This document shows, piece after piece, positions 9,760 through 18,019 of a stretch of DNA of 64,000 nt (the stretch's first letter is position 1; each line of letters begins with the position of its first letter). The position numbers were made by a program, and so were the translations under genes. Where the stretch lies: assembly GCA_944393005.1 (NCBI GenBank), contig CALXYO010000007.1:1-64000 (forward strand), in the 5' to 3' direction. The DNA comes from an uncultured Spirochaetales bacterium (lineage in GTDB: Bacteria > Spirochaetota > Spirochaetia > Sphaerochaetales > Sphaerochaetaceae). The notes under the pieces are model-generated. The model saw only the letters and a program-made list of their open reading frames with translations, made no database searches and was not told where the DNA came from.

Positions 9760-10856
9760 TTTCCAATCTCCTTGAGGAATGAATCGAATATCCAGAGGGC
9801 ATCATCCGGACCGGGGCTGGCTTCAGGATGGAACTGGACCGACCTTACATGAAGATCCGGTTCGAAAAGGCCTTCCACAGTGCCGTCATTCGCATTTGTG
9901 AACCATATCCTCACACTTTCAGGCAGTGTTGACGGATCACTCATGTAGTTATGATTCTGTGCCGTGACAAAGCTTCTGCCGCTTTCCAGATCCCTGACCG
10001 GCTGGTTTCCGCCGTGATGACCGTATTTCATCTTTACTGTCCTGCCGCCGAGTGCCCATGTTATGAGCTGGTGTCCCAGACATATTCCGCATACCGGAAT
10101 CTTTCCAATGCATTTCCTTATTTCGCCCACCTGATCCTGAAGCAGGGCCGGATCTCCCGGGCCGTTTGACAGGAAGAGCATGTCATATCCGCCATTAAGC
10201 ACTTCCTCTGCAGTGAATGAAGGAGGAAGAAGTGTGACAGCAGTGTTTCTCCTGTAGAAGTTGCCGATTATGCTCAGCTTTATGCCGAAATCGACTGCTG
10301 CGATGTGATGGACAGGATCTGAAGGGGGAAGGGCGAAACCGTCTCCCAGCAGCGGGTTGAATTCCTTTTCCTTCACAGCCACTTCGTGAATGAGGTCCCT
10401 TTCGGTGATCGATGGGAATGCCTTCAGCATTTCAAGCCCTTCGGCAAGGTTTTCCTCGCTGCAGATCAGGGCATTGCAGCTTCCTTCTTCCCTTATCTTC
10501 AGTGTGAGCGATCTTGTGTCAATGCCTTCAATACCGGTGATCCCCTCCTGTGCCAGGGCTTCGTCAAGAGTTTTCCTTCCCGGCGGGACAGTACCCGTAT
10601 AGAGCTTTTTGACAACCATTGCCGATACTGTCATCCTGCTGCTTTCCGCCCATATCCCGTCATAACCGTAGTTTCCGATCAGCGGATATGTGAAGAGCAC
10701 GATCTGTCCGTTGTAGGAGGGATCCGTGAGGATTTCGGGGTAGCCCGCCATGCTTGTGTTGAATACGATTTCACCGATTGAGATTTTACCGGACGCGCCG
10801 AAGAGTCTTCCCTTGAAAACCTCGCCGCCGGATAGAATTAAGTAGCCTTGAGTCAT
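9756..10856 (-). CDS. carA: Carbamoyl-phosphate synthase small (glutaminase) subunit
   Basis: A 366-residue CarA with the N-terminal CPSase domain (GEIVFNTSMAGYPEILTDPS) and a class-I glutamine amidotransferase domain. The nucleophile Cys lies in PVCGICLGHQLI and the catalytic His-Glu pair in VQFHPEASPGP. It supplies ammonia from glutamine to CarB. It is the first gene of a two-gene operon with carB, with a 4-base overlap. An upstream minus-strand TTGCAA about 75 bases before the start is a possible -35 box. No pyrimidine-responsive attenuator was recognised. Confidence 0.97.
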   Translation of the reverse strand: MTQGYLILSGGEVFKGRLFGASGKISIGEIVFNTSMAGYPEILTDPSYNGQIVLFTYPLIGNYGYDGIWAESSRMTVSAMVVKKLYTGTVPPGRKTLDEALAQEGITGIEGIDTRSLTLKIREEGSCNALICSEENLAEGLEMLKAFPSITERDLIHEVAVKEKEFNPLLGDGFALPPSDPVHHIAAVDFGIKLSIIGNFYRRNTAVTLLPPSFTAEEVLNGGYDMLFLSNGPGDPALLQDQVGEIRKCIGKIPVCGICLGHQLITWALGGRTVKMKYGHHGGNQPVRDLESGRSFVTAQNHNYMSDPSTLPESVRIWFTNANDGTVEGLFEPDLHVRSVQFHPEASPGPDDALWIFDSFLKEIGK

Positions 10857-10946
10857 TCTGTTTCCTGCCTCATCTGCACAAATTGACTTATGTTAACAAA
10901 AATGATGCAGGATTTGCAACATGATTGGTGAAAATACACCAAAGTG

Positions 10947-10974
10947 CAACAAAAGCCGGGCTGGGAACCCGGCT
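10947..10974 (-). terminator. Terminator downstream of fucO
   Basis: AGCCGGG (10954-10960) and CCCGGCT (10968-10974) form a perfect GC-rich stem with a 7-base loop. Read on the minus strand it is followed by TTTGTTG, so it terminates the lactaldehyde reductase transcript before the carA promoter region. Confidence 0.75.
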
Positions 10975-11000
10975 TCTGCACGATGTGAGCACTGTATTGC

Positions 11001-12149
11001 TCATTTCATGATCTTTCTGAACATTGCCTTGAAATCTTCAATGGAAGCTTCCTTTGGATTGCCCGGGGCACAGGCATCTGCCGCAGCGCTCTGAGCAAGG
11101 AATTCGAGATCCTCTTCCTTTATTGCGTCGATGGTCTTTGGAATGCCGACATCCTCGCTGAGAGCCTTCACGGCGTCAATTGCCGCCTTCCTGTATTCAG
11201 CCTGGCTCATGGAATCGACGTTCTTCACGCCCATTGCACGTGCGATTTCCCTGTATTTTTCGCCTGTTGTCTCCTGATTGAATTCCATTACGATCGGAAG
11301 CATCATTGCGCATGCGACTCCGTGCGGTGTGTCATATACTGCACCGAGTGTATGAGCCATTGAGTGAGCGATGCCGAGGCCGACATTGGAGAAGCCCATG
11401 CCTGCGATGTACTGGCCAAGTGCCATTCCCTCTCTTCCCTCAGGATCATTCGCAACAGCCTTTCTCAGACTTCTGCTGATGATCTCGATTGCCTTGAGGT
11501 GGAACATGTCCGACATCTCCCATGCTCCCTTTGTGGTGTAGCCTTCGATTGCATGGGTGAGGGCATCCATACCGGTGGAAGCTGTGAGGCCCTTCGGCAT
11601 TGTCGACATCATGTCGGGATCTACGACTGCGATGACCGGCATGTCATGCGGGTCGACACATACGAATTTTCTCTTCTTCTGCACATCGGTGATCACGTAG
11701 TTGATCGTGACTTCTGCCGCAGTTCCCGCTGTGGTCGGAACAGCGATGATGGGAGTGCACGCATTCTTTGTGGGAGCTGTGCCTTCCAGTGAACGCACGT
11801 CCTCGAATTCAGGATTCGTGATGATGATTCCGATTGCCTTTGCGGTATCCATTGATGAGCCGCCGCCGATTGCGATGATGTAGTCGGCTCCGCTTGCCTT
11901 GAATGCTGCGACACCGTGCTGGACATTCTCAATAGTCGGGTTTGCCTTGATGTCGCTGTAGACTTCATAGGCAAGTCCCGCCCCGTCAAGAACGTCGAGA
12001 ACCTTCTTTGTGACATTGAATTTGATGAGATCCGGATCGGAACATACGAAAGCTTTTCTGAAACCGCGGCCCTTTGCCTCGTTTGCGATTTCCTTTATCG
12101 CACCGCTGCCGTGGTAGCTTGTTTCATTAAGATTGAATCTGTAAGCCAT
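11001..12149 (-). CDS. fucO: Lactaldehyde reductase / iron-containing alcohol dehydrogenase
   Basis: This 382-residue protein closely resembles E. coli FucO along its whole length, for example the shared segments AAEVTINYVITD, KFVCVDPHD and GMGFSNVGLG. It belongs to the group III iron-dependent dehydrogenases; the NAD-binding GGGSSMDTAKAIG and the metal-binding histidines in HSMAHTLGAVYDTPHG are present. Known role: NADH reduction of lactaldehyde to 1,2-propanediol during anaerobic fucose or rhamnose breakdown. I place the start at the second ATG (MAYRFN), because the GAGGAG ribosome site is too close to the first. It stands alone, with no fucose genes beside it, so another alcohol substrate is possible. 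Confidence 0.88.
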   Translation of the reverse strand: MAYRFNLNETSYHGSGAIKEIANEAKGRGFRKAFVCSDPDLIKFNVTKKVLDVLDGAGLAYEVYSDIKANPTIENVQHGVAAFKASGADYIIAIGGGSSMDTAKAIGIIITNPEFEDVRSLEGTAPTKNACTPIIAVPTTAGTAAEVTINYVITDVQKKRKFVCVDPHDMPVIAVVDPDMMSTMPKGLTASTGMDALTHAIEGYTTKGAWEMSDMFHLKAIEIISRSLRKAVANDPEGREGMALGQYIAGMGFSNVGLGIAHSMAHTLGAVYDTPHGVACAMMLPIVMEFNQETTGEKYREIARAMGVKNVDSMSQAEYRKAAIDAVKALSEDVGIPKTIDAIKEEDLEFLAQSAAADACAPGNPKEASIEDFKAMFRKIMK

Positions 12150-12266
12150 TTTCATTCTCCTCAGCCTTAAAGAAACAGAAGCGGAGGAGAAAAGTCAATG
12201 AAATTACACCGCACAAATGTGAAAAACCTGCATTGAAAGCAGAATAATTCCGGCTCCCGGCTGTGA

Positions 12267-13115
12267 TCAGAGGAAAATCACATCGCCGTTTCCGGCTTCG
12301 ATTTCCATCCTCTTTGAAAGATCTCCCTCACTCTTAACCGAATTTATGACCTTTGTGTATTCCTGTGCATCCTCAAGAGAGAGTGTCACATCGCCGTTCA
12401 TGTTTGACAGTTTTATATAAGGTGCACTGACAGATGTGAGGCTTATGCTGCCGTTCAGAACATCTGCCGTGAATGATGACAGGTTGAGCCCCTCTGCGCT
12501 GATGTCTCCGTTTTTGAGATCCGCCATGCACTCATGTCCGTCCGTGTTCCCAAAGAGAATGTCGCCCGATGTGCTTTCGATATCAATGTCATGGAGGCTG
12601 TTATCATGGATGAATATGTCTCCGGATGTGTTTCTTATCTCAAGCAGACCGCTGCAGTTTGTACCGCTGATTGATATATCGCCGGAGACGGAAATCACGG
12701 AAAGATCTTTGGCCTTCACATCCGCGATGCCGATTCCGCCGTTGATGTTGTTGATGCTTAGTGAGGAACCTTCAAGCGAGGAAACCTCAATCCGTTCAAT
12801 GGCATTCACGGAAATGTCGGTATAGGAAGAGGGGATGAAGATCACGGCATCCGCCGGATTGTCCACCTTGTATGTCGTGCCGCTGATGCTTTTCTCAGTC
12901 CCGCCGCTTTCAATACGGATTTCATCTCCCCCTGCTGACATGATCCTCAGCACATTCTCCATGCTTGATGTGATCATCACGCTGTCTGACTGGACATCGA
13001 TCCTCACTTCCGTCTCATCAGCGTAGGGGAGCTTTTCATTCACGCATGTGGAAATCCAGAGAACTGCGAATATTATGATAAGAATTACTATCTTGGTTCT
13101 GGAATAGCGCATCAT
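12267..13115 (-). CDS. DUF4097-type beta-strand repeat protein with one membrane anchor
   Basis: A 282-residue protein with an N-terminal membrane helix (IVILIIIFAVLWI) and a long C-terminal region of repeating short beta strands rich in Ser, Gly, Ile and Asp (SVSGDISISG, NTSGDIFIHD, STSGDILFG, DVLNGSISL). This is the signature of the DUF4097 putative-adhesin family, which folds as a stacked beta-solenoid. I start at the ATG six bases past the pspC stop; a longer frame would overlap pspC. It is the last gene of the psp-like operon, as is common for DUF4097 genes next to PspC-domain genes. Molecular function is unknown; an envelope-sensing role is inference. Confidence 0.72.
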   Translation of the reverse strand: MMRYSRTKIVILIIIFAVLWISTCVNEKLPYADETEVRIDVQSDSVMITSSMENVLRIMSAGGDEIRIESGGTEKSISGTTYKVDNPADAVIFIPSSYTDISVNAIERIEVSSLEGSSLSINNINGGIGIADVKAKDLSVISVSGDISISGTNCSGLLEIRNTSGDIFIHDNSLHDIDIESTSGDILFGNTDGHECMADLKNGDISAEGLNLSSFTADVLNGSISLTSVSAPYIKLSNMNGDVTLSLEDAQEYTKVINSVKSEGDLSKRMEIEAGNGDVIFL

Positions 13116-13120
13116 TTTTT

Positions 13121-13528
13121 TCAGTTTTCCCTGTTGAACTTCTCGTCCCACTCCCTTTCCTTGTCGAACATCTCGTTTTCCATGGTTTCGACTTTCTTCC
13201 TGAGTTCTTCGTACTCTGCTTTCAGGTCTTCTGTTGACTTGCCTGTCTCTTCATAGTGTACGTCATCAGCGTTTTTGTAAATATGATCATACCTGCCTGC
13301 TGTGTGTTTTCTCTCTCCTGCCGGTTCATAATAATCACCTTCTGTTCTCAGAGGCAGGAACAGGGCGATGATCAGGTATATGATCGCACCGGGGAAGAAT
13401 CCCGTGAAGAGAATCGTGAAGAAAACGATGAGCCTTACCGGTTCGGCCGGAAGATCCTTCCACTCGGCAAGGCCTGTCGCCACGCCGAAAATCTTGCCCC
13501 TTGGACTTCTCATCCATCTGTCAGTCAT
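13121..13528 (-). CDS. pspC: PspC-domain membrane protein with C-terminal coiled coil
   Basis: A 135-residue protein. Residues 1-60 match the PspC domain (RSPRGKIFGVATGLAEW, then two hydrophobic stretches ending in LIIALFLPLR). Residues 95-130 are charged and coiled-coil-like (LKAEYEELRKKVETMENEM). PspC proteins sit in the inner membrane and relay envelope stress to the PspF-PspA switch. The start overlaps the preceding small gene by 4 bases (ATGA), so it is translated as part of the same operon. Confidence 0.82.
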   Translation of the reverse strand: MTDRWMRSPRGKIFGVATGLAEWKDLPAEPVRLIVFFTILFTGFFPGAIIYLIIALFLPLRTEGDYYEPAGERKHTAGRYDHIYKNADDVHYEETGKSTEDLKAEYEELRKKVETMENEMFDKEREWDEKFNREN

Positions 13529-13878
13529 TTTGCTTTCTCTCCTTCTTTCCTGCTGTGCATTATAGTGTCGATATTGTCTATGCGCGTCCTGAGGTTCGAG
13601 ATGCCCTTCAGAAGCTCCTCTCTCTCTTCCTCCTCGCTGTGCGCATGGGTGCGTTTTGCTTCCATCTCATCCCATGATGGGATATCCCGGCTTCTGCGGG
13701 CTTTTCTGAGGTCTTTCTTTGAAAGCCTTGAGTAGGTTCCCGGGGCGATGCCGGCATCCATCTCAGCCATGCGGAGCTTTGTCTCAAGTTCCTTTTTCCT
13801 GAGTCCGTAGTAATTGTCCATTGCCGCAAGGATGATCACTGACGCGGCGATTATCAGCGTGATAAGAACTGCGCTCAT
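13525..13878 (-). CDS. Small membrane-anchored coiled-coil protein, PspB-like position
   Basis: A 117-residue protein with an N-terminal membrane helix (VLITLIIAASVIILAAM) followed by a charged, helical tail with two coiled-coil-like blocks. It lies between pspA and pspC with 4-base overlaps on both sides, exactly where pspB lies in enterobacteria. PspB is about 75 residues with one membrane helix and a leucine-zipper-like tail, so the layout is similar, but I do not see clear sequence identity. It may be a functional analogue. Confidence 0.6.
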   Translation of the reverse strand: MSAVLITLIIAASVIILAAMDNYYGLRKKELETKLRMAEMDAGIAPGTYSRLSKKDLRKARRSRDIPSWDEMEAKRTHAHSEEEEREELLKGISNLRTRIDNIDTIMHSRKEGEKAK

Positions 13879-14516
13879 TCCTTCTTCCCCTTCTTGAGTT
13901 CCTCAAGTTCCCTTTCAATTTCCTCCATCTCCTCCATTGAACGGAAAGTTTCATCGGCAGAAGGGGATTTTCTGTTGAGCTCGCTTTCCGCATTCAGCCT
14001 GTCTATGCGGCTTTCCAGATTATCGAAGTGGATATCGGTATTGCGGTTCATTCCCCTGTTGAGCGCATCCGCCTCTCTTGCGGCTTTCTGTTTCTCCTGA
14101 AGCATTTTCAGTTTGCCCCTTGCCTGTGTGAGCTTTGCCTCAAGCTGACCGATCTCGTCGCGGCTTTCCTTTATCATGGCATCATAGCTGCCGAGATCAG
14201 ACATGAGGGATGAAAGGTTCTCGTTTTCTTTCCTTTTCTCAATCAGTGCCTCACGTGCAAGATCGTCCCTGTTCCTGTCGATCGCCATCCTGGCTCTGCT
14301 CTGCCAGCGGCTGACCAGAGCCTGCTGTTCGCTGATCTTCCTCTCAAGCCTTATTTTCTCAGCCATGCGTGCGGCACAGCTGCTTTTCAGTTCGATCAGC
14401 GTGTCCTCCATCTCCTGCATCATGAGCTTGAGCATCTTCTCCGGATCTTCAGCTTTATCCAGAAGTGCGTTTATGTTGGCGTTAACAATATCCTTGAATC
14501 TGGAAAATACTCCCAT
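13875..14516 (-). CDS. pspA: Phage shock protein A (PspA/IM30 family)
   Basis: A 213-residue PspA homologue. It begins with the family's amphipathic helix (MGVFSRFKDIVNANINALL, DKAEDPEKML) and continues as a long alpha-helical coiled coil to the end. Length matches E. coli PspA (about 222). Known role: binds stressed inner membrane and, when free, inhibits the activator PspF. The start is set at MGVF because GAGAGGTGA lies 5-7 bases upstream; the longer frame has no such site. It is the first gene of a four-gene operon behind a sigma-54 promoter, facing a PspF-type activator. Confidence 0.9.
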   Translation of the reverse strand: MGVFSRFKDIVNANINALLDKAEDPEKMLKLMMQEMEDTLIELKSSCAARMAEKIRLERKISEQQALVSRWQSRARMAIDRNRDDLAREALIEKRKENENLSSLMSDLGSYDAMIKESRDEIGQLEAKLTQARGKLKMLQEKQKAAREADALNRGMNRNTDIHFDNLESRIDRLNAESELNRKSPSADETFRSMEEMEEIERELEELKKGKKE

Positions 14517-14550
14517 ACTGTCACCTCTCAAAAGTTTTCACCAACATTTA

Positions 14551-14567
14551 AGCATAAAGCATGCCAA
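14551..14567 (-). promoter_or_regulatory. Sigma-54 (-24/-12) promoter of the psp operon
   Basis: On the minus strand the sequence reads TTGGCATGCTTTATGCT. Against the known consensus YTGGCACGRNNNTTGCW it keeps both invariant doublets (GG at -24 and GC at -12) at the correct spacing. Transcription would start near 14540, about 25 bases before the pspA ATG. The divergent gene encodes a sigma-54 activator, which supports the call. Confidence 0.8.
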
Positions 14568-14612
14568 AAATATTAATCCTTTGTGTTTTAAGATTTTGTT
14601 CATGCTTTATGC
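14552..14612. repeat. 12-bp inverted repeat in the pspA-pspF divergent region
   Basis: GCATAAAGCATG (14552-14563) is mirrored exactly by CATGCTTTATGC (14601-14612), 37 bp apart. The first arm lies inside the sigma-54 promoter, while the second lacks the GG doublet and so is not a second promoter. It is about 40-50 bp upstream of the -12 element, a reasonable place for an activator or IHF-type site. Function is inferred. Confidence 0.5.
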
Positions 14613-14669
14613 GGTGCTGCCCGTCTTTAATCTTGGTAAAAAAGCCCAATAGTGGTAATATTGACCTGT

Positions 14670-15740
14670 ATGAGCGGTGCACATGACAACCTTAAGATGG
14701 GAATAGGGGAAAGCGATGTCTTTCTTGATTTCCAGGATAAACTCTCACGTGTCGCAACGGTTGACAGACCTGTGCTCATCATAGGAGAGAGGGGCAGCGG
14801 AAAGGAGCTTGCCGTACAGAGGATACATTACCTGTCGCACAGATGGCAGAAAAACCTTGTTGCCGTGAACTGTGCCGCTCTTCCGTCGCCTCTGATTGAA
14901 TCGGAACTTTTCGGTTATGAGCAGGGGGCTTTCACCGGTGCTGTGAAAACACGCAAGGGACGTTTCGAGGAAGCAGAAGGCGGAACCTTGTTTCTCGATG
15001 AGATCGGTCTGATTCCCCTTGAGGTTCAGGAGAAGATCCTGAGAGTTGTCGAGTACGGCACATATGAGAGAGTCGGCTCATCCGTCACTCATGAGTGTGA
15101 TGTGCGCATTGTGGGGGCTACCAATGCGGATCTTGTCGAACTGTGCCGGCAGGGAAAGTTCAAGGAAGATCTTCTGGACCGTCTTTCATTTGAAGTTCTT
15201 TTCCTTCCGCCCTTAAGGGAAAGAGGTGATGACATAATCATGCTGGCAACATACTTCGCGTCAAAGATGGCATCTGAATGCGGAAGAAAGGAGCTTCCCG
15301 TCTTCTCGCCTGAGGTTGTGGACAGCCTTTTCTCGTATTCATGGCCCGGCAATGTCAGGGAGCTGAAGAATGTTGTCGAGCGGGCTGTGTACAGAAGCGA
15401 GGGGCCTCTCATAAGCGAAGTCGATTTCAACCCGTTCAGAAATCCTTTCAAACCTGCGGGCACGGAAAACAGGTCAGAGGAAAAAGAAGAGGCAGAGACA
15501 GTGCTGCCAGAAAGCCGTCCGTCTGAGGCTGATGAGGAAAAGAAGGGAAAGGGGATGAAGCTTGAAAGCATGCCTCTTGAGGATTTCTCGCTTGCACAGG
15601 AACAGCTTGATCTCATCTTCCTCTCACGTGCTCTTACCGCCGCATCAGGCAGTCAGAAGGAAGCTGCCCGCCTGCTCGGCCTCACATATGACCAGTTCAG
15701 GGGCCTTTACAGGAAATACAGGCATCTGCTTGTCAACTGA
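14670..15740 (+). CDS. pspF: Sigma-54-dependent activator, PspF type
   Basis: About 356 residues: an AAA+ activator without an N-terminal receiver domain, as in PspF. Visible are Walker A GERGSGKE, the sigma-54-contacting loop GAFTGA, Walker B GTLFLDEIG, the arginine-finger region REDLLDRLSFEV-like (FKEDLLDRLSFEVLFLPPLRER) and a Fis-type helix-turn-helix near the C-terminus (GSQKEAARLLGLTYDQFRG). A charged linker of about 60 residues before the helix-turn-helix is longer than in E. coli PspF. It is divergent from pspA. The start is uncertain: no strong ribosome site is visible, and a GTG at 14652 or an ATG at 14697 are alternatives. Confidence 0.87.
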   Translation: MSGAHDNLKMGIGESDVFLDFQDKLSRVATVDRPVLIIGERGSGKELAVQRIHYLSHRWQKNLVAVNCAALPSPLIESELFGYEQGAFTGAVKTRKGRFEEAEGGTLFLDEIGLIPLEVQEKILRVVEYGTYERVGSSVTHECDVRIVGATNADLVELCRQGKFKEDLLDRLSFEVLFLPPLRERGDDIIMLATYFASKMASECGRKELPVFSPEVVDSLFSYSWPGNVRELKNVVERAVYRSEGPLISEVDFNPFRNPFKPAGTENRSEEKEEAETVLPESRPSEADEEKKGKGMKLESMPLEDFSLAQEQLDLIFLSRALTAASGSQKEAARLLGLTYDQFRGLYRKYRHLLVN

Positions 15741-15742
15741 TT

Positions 15743-16354
15743 TCACTTCTTTCCTGCTTTCAGCATGTGCTCTGTGAATGATACGGCACTGCCGAGTGTG
15801 AGTGCCATGATGAATGTTCCTGCCGTGAGGCTTCCGCCGGCGGCAAGTCCTGCAGCGATTGCGAGAAAATCCCATGCTGTGCGTACTGCATGGAAAGGAA
15901 GGTGCATCGCACTGCTGAGCATGACTGGGATGGCATCATATGGTGCAAGTCCGCTTTCTGAGTTCATATACAGTGCTGCAGAGATAAGAAAGCCGGCCAG
16001 GGCAATGATGAAGATAATTATCCTTTCAGGCTGGGCTGAGAATATGTGATCAGGAAGATAAGTCTGCCAGATACCTGTGCAGAAGTCGCTTGTGAAACCT
16101 ATAAGTGTCATATTCGCAACTGTGCCTATTCCTATGAGACTGCGTCCCCAGATGAGCTGTACAATGAAAAGAAATGTGTTCACGCATATCATGACCGGAC
16201 CGAGAGGAAGGTCCAGTCTTGATGCGATTGAAGAGTTCATGAACGATGAAGTGTCAGTCCCGTATCCTGCCTTCAGTAGGAGTGAGAGAAAAACACCCAT
16301 GCCGAACACTCCGGCTGCCATCAGGATCAGATTCTTCCTGCCAGTTTTGCTCAT
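15743..16354 (-). CDS. YczE/YyaS/YitT-like integral membrane protein
   Basis: A 203-residue protein with about five hydrophobic segments. It begins with a basic N-terminus followed by a membrane helix (GVFGMGVFLSLLLKAGYGTDT) and carries the family's repeated GLAP/GYGT-type turns (ESGLAPYDAIPV). This is the pattern of the YczE/YyaS family. The physiological role is unknown. It is convergent with pspF, the stops being only a few bases apart, and divergent from guaA. Confidence 0.72.
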   Translation of the reverse strand: MSKTGRKNLILMAAGVFGMGVFLSLLLKAGYGTDTSSFMNSSIASRLDLPLGPVMICVNTFLFIVQLIWGRSLIGIGTVANMTLIGFTSDFCTGIWQTYLPDHIFSAQPERIIIFIIALAGFLISAALYMNSESGLAPYDAIPVMLSSAMHLPFHAVRTAWDFLAIAAGLAAGGSLTAGTFIMALTLGSAVSFTEHMLKAGKK

Positions 16355-16473
16355 CTCCTGTCAGATTATAGCTGGAAAGAAATTGTGAGACAAAGCTTTT
16401 TCTCCCGCAAGCAGGAGGATAATTCCCCTGCATCCGCTTTTGCTGTTACAATTCAAGACTGTAGGAGAAAATT

Positions 16474-17460
16474 ATGGAAGATAACAATGTAAGGCCGGCA
16501 TCTCTTGAGAGAATAGAGACAATCGAGGCTGCAAATGCTTTTATTGAAGAGCAGGTTGCATCTGTAAAAAAGCAGGTAAAGGACGGACGTGTGCTTCTCG
16601 CTCTTTCAGGCGGGGTGGATTCATCTGTCGTTGCCGCACTGCTCATCAAGGCGATAGGGCAGAATCTTGTCTGCGTGCATGTGAATCACGGACTATTGAG
16701 AAAAGGCGAAAGTGAACAGGTTGTCAGAGTCTTCAAGCATGAGATGAATGCAAATCTCATCTATGTCGATGCGGTCGACCGTTTCCTCGGAAAGCTTGAG
16801 GGGGTCAGCGATCCTGAGAAGAAGAGGCATATCATCGGAGAAGAGTTCATCCGCGTGTTTGATGAAGAGGCAAGAAAGCTTGAGGGCATTTCCTTCCTCG
16901 CACAGGGAACAATCTATCCCGATATTCTCGAAAGCAAGGACGGTGTGAAGGCTCATCACAATGTAGGTGGCCTTCCTGAAGATCTCAAGTTCGAACTTGT
17001 CGAGCCGGTTAAGTTCCTTTACAAGGATGAAGTCAGGGTTGTGGGCAAGGCGCTCGGTCTTCCTGACAGTATGGTTTACCGCCAGCCGTTCCCGGGTCCG
17101 GGGCTGGGAGTGAGGTGTCTTGGTGCGATCACGAGGGATCGTCTTGAATGTGTGAGGGAGTCCGATGCGATCCTCAGGGAGGAGTTTGCCGCCAACGGTC
17201 TTGAAGGCAAGGTCTGGCAGTATTTCACTGCAGTGCCTGATTTCAAGTCAGTCGGAGTCAAGGACGGCAAGAGATGCTTTGAGTATCCTGTGATCATAAG
17301 AGCCGTCAATACCAAGGATGCGATGACTGCAGTCGTGCCTGAGATCCCGTTCTCGCTTCTCACTCACATCACAGACAGGATCCTCAAAGAGGTGAAAGGT
17401 GTGAACAGAGTTGTCTTCGATCTGTCGCCGAAGCCCTGCGCCACAATTGAGTGGGAATGA
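16474..17460 (+). CDS. guaA: GMP synthase ATP-pyrophosphatase subunit, no glutaminase domain
   Basis: A 328-residue protein matching only the C-terminal two-thirds of usual bacterial GuaA (about 515-525 residues). The ATP-pyrophosphatase P-loop LALSGGVDSSVVAAL is near residue 45, and the dimerisation domain ends with the conserved VVFDLSPKPCATIEWE. The class-I glutaminase domain with its Cys-His-Glu triad is absent, and the frame starts cleanly with its own TAGGAG ribosome site, so this is not a truncation within the window. Archaea split the enzyme as GuaAa plus GuaAb. Here a separate glutaminase elsewhere or use of free ammonia is implied. It aminates XMP to GMP. Confidence 0.93.
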   Translation: MEDNNVRPASLERIETIEAANAFIEEQVASVKKQVKDGRVLLALSGGVDSSVVAALLIKAIGQNLVCVHVNHGLLRKGESEQVVRVFKHEMNANLIYVDAVDRFLGKLEGVSDPEKKRHIIGEEFIRVFDEEARKLEGISFLAQGTIYPDILESKDGVKAHHNVGGLPEDLKFELVEPVKFLYKDEVRVVGKALGLPDSMVYRQPFPGPGLGVRCLGAITRDRLECVRESDAILREEFAANGLEGKVWQYFTAVPDFKSVGVKDGKRCFEYPVIIRAVNTKDAMTAVVPEIPFSLLTHITDRILKEVKGVNRVVFDLSPKPCATIEWE

Positions 17461-17498
17461 AATAACTATTTATATTAAAATAAAATATTAGAAAATAT

Positions 17499-17540
17499 CC
17501 GTCATGAATCCAATGCTGGTTTTATGACGGTTTCCTTTTG
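17499..17540 (+). terminator. Terminator downstream of guaA
   Basis: CCGTCAT (17499-17505) pairs with ATGACGG (17524-17530) across an 18-base loop and is followed by TTTCCTTTTG. The 40 bases between the guaA stop and this stem are very AT-rich. Confidence 0.6.
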
Positions 17541-17642
17541 ATGACACACTTTTGCAATGAACTGTCAATCTGCTTTCTGTAAATGATTATCAGTACAGAA
17601 TCGTCGATGGATTGTATTCTGGATTTACAAGCCTGTATTGAC

Positions 17643-18019
17643 TCAGGTTTCATGATCAAGAATCCAGTCAAGCAGTGCCTCATACTTGATTTCTCCTGCT
17701 GCGACTCCGAGACCGAGTTCTATCAATTCTCTGTCTGTGCATTTGATTCTGATTCCATTTATTCAAGGAAAGTGAGCATGACATATACGCCAATACGTTT
17801 GTTGCCGTCGACAAAAGCATGATTGGAGATCAGGGTATAGCCAAGCATGGCTCCTTTCTCTTCTTTTGTGTGGTACAGGTCTTTCCCATCAAATGTCTGG
17901 AATACTCCATTTAAGGCAGAATTGAGCAGATTCTCATCCCTGATTCCAAATGAACCGCCTGTTTCCTCTATCATAAGTTTGTATAGAAGTTTAACTTTAT
18001 CGTCAGAGAATCTGATCAT
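17643..18019 (-). pseudogene. doc: Doc/Fic-type toxin gene broken by a one-base frameshift
   Basis: The 86 codons from 18019 to 17759 encode the N-terminal two-thirds of a Doc-type Fic toxin, including the motif HAFVDGNKRIG. They end at TAA right after MLTFLE. In the next frame the missing C-terminus continues directly as NGIRIKCTDRELIELGLGV and so on, through LLDWILDHET to a stop at 17643. One base near 17757-17762 is therefore missing. Doc phosphorylates EF-Tu in the model system. There is no slippery heptamer, so this is a pseudogene or a sequencing error. The antitoxin gene upstream is intact and overlaps by 4 bases. Confidence 0.8.

Noticed and set aside
14601..14612. Second sigma-54 promoter in front of pspF
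   Set aside because: The 12-bp core matches the one in the pspA promoter, but the invariant GG doublet is missing.
16411..16431. Hairpin GCAGG/CCTGC ahead of guaA, considered as a purine riboswitch or attenuator
   Set aside because: The stem is short and the conserved purine-riboswitch core is not visible. Not enough to name.
17757..17762. Programmed ribosomal frameshift in doc
   Set aside because: No slippery heptamer or following pseudoknot was seen at the shift point, so gene decay or a sequence error is simpler.
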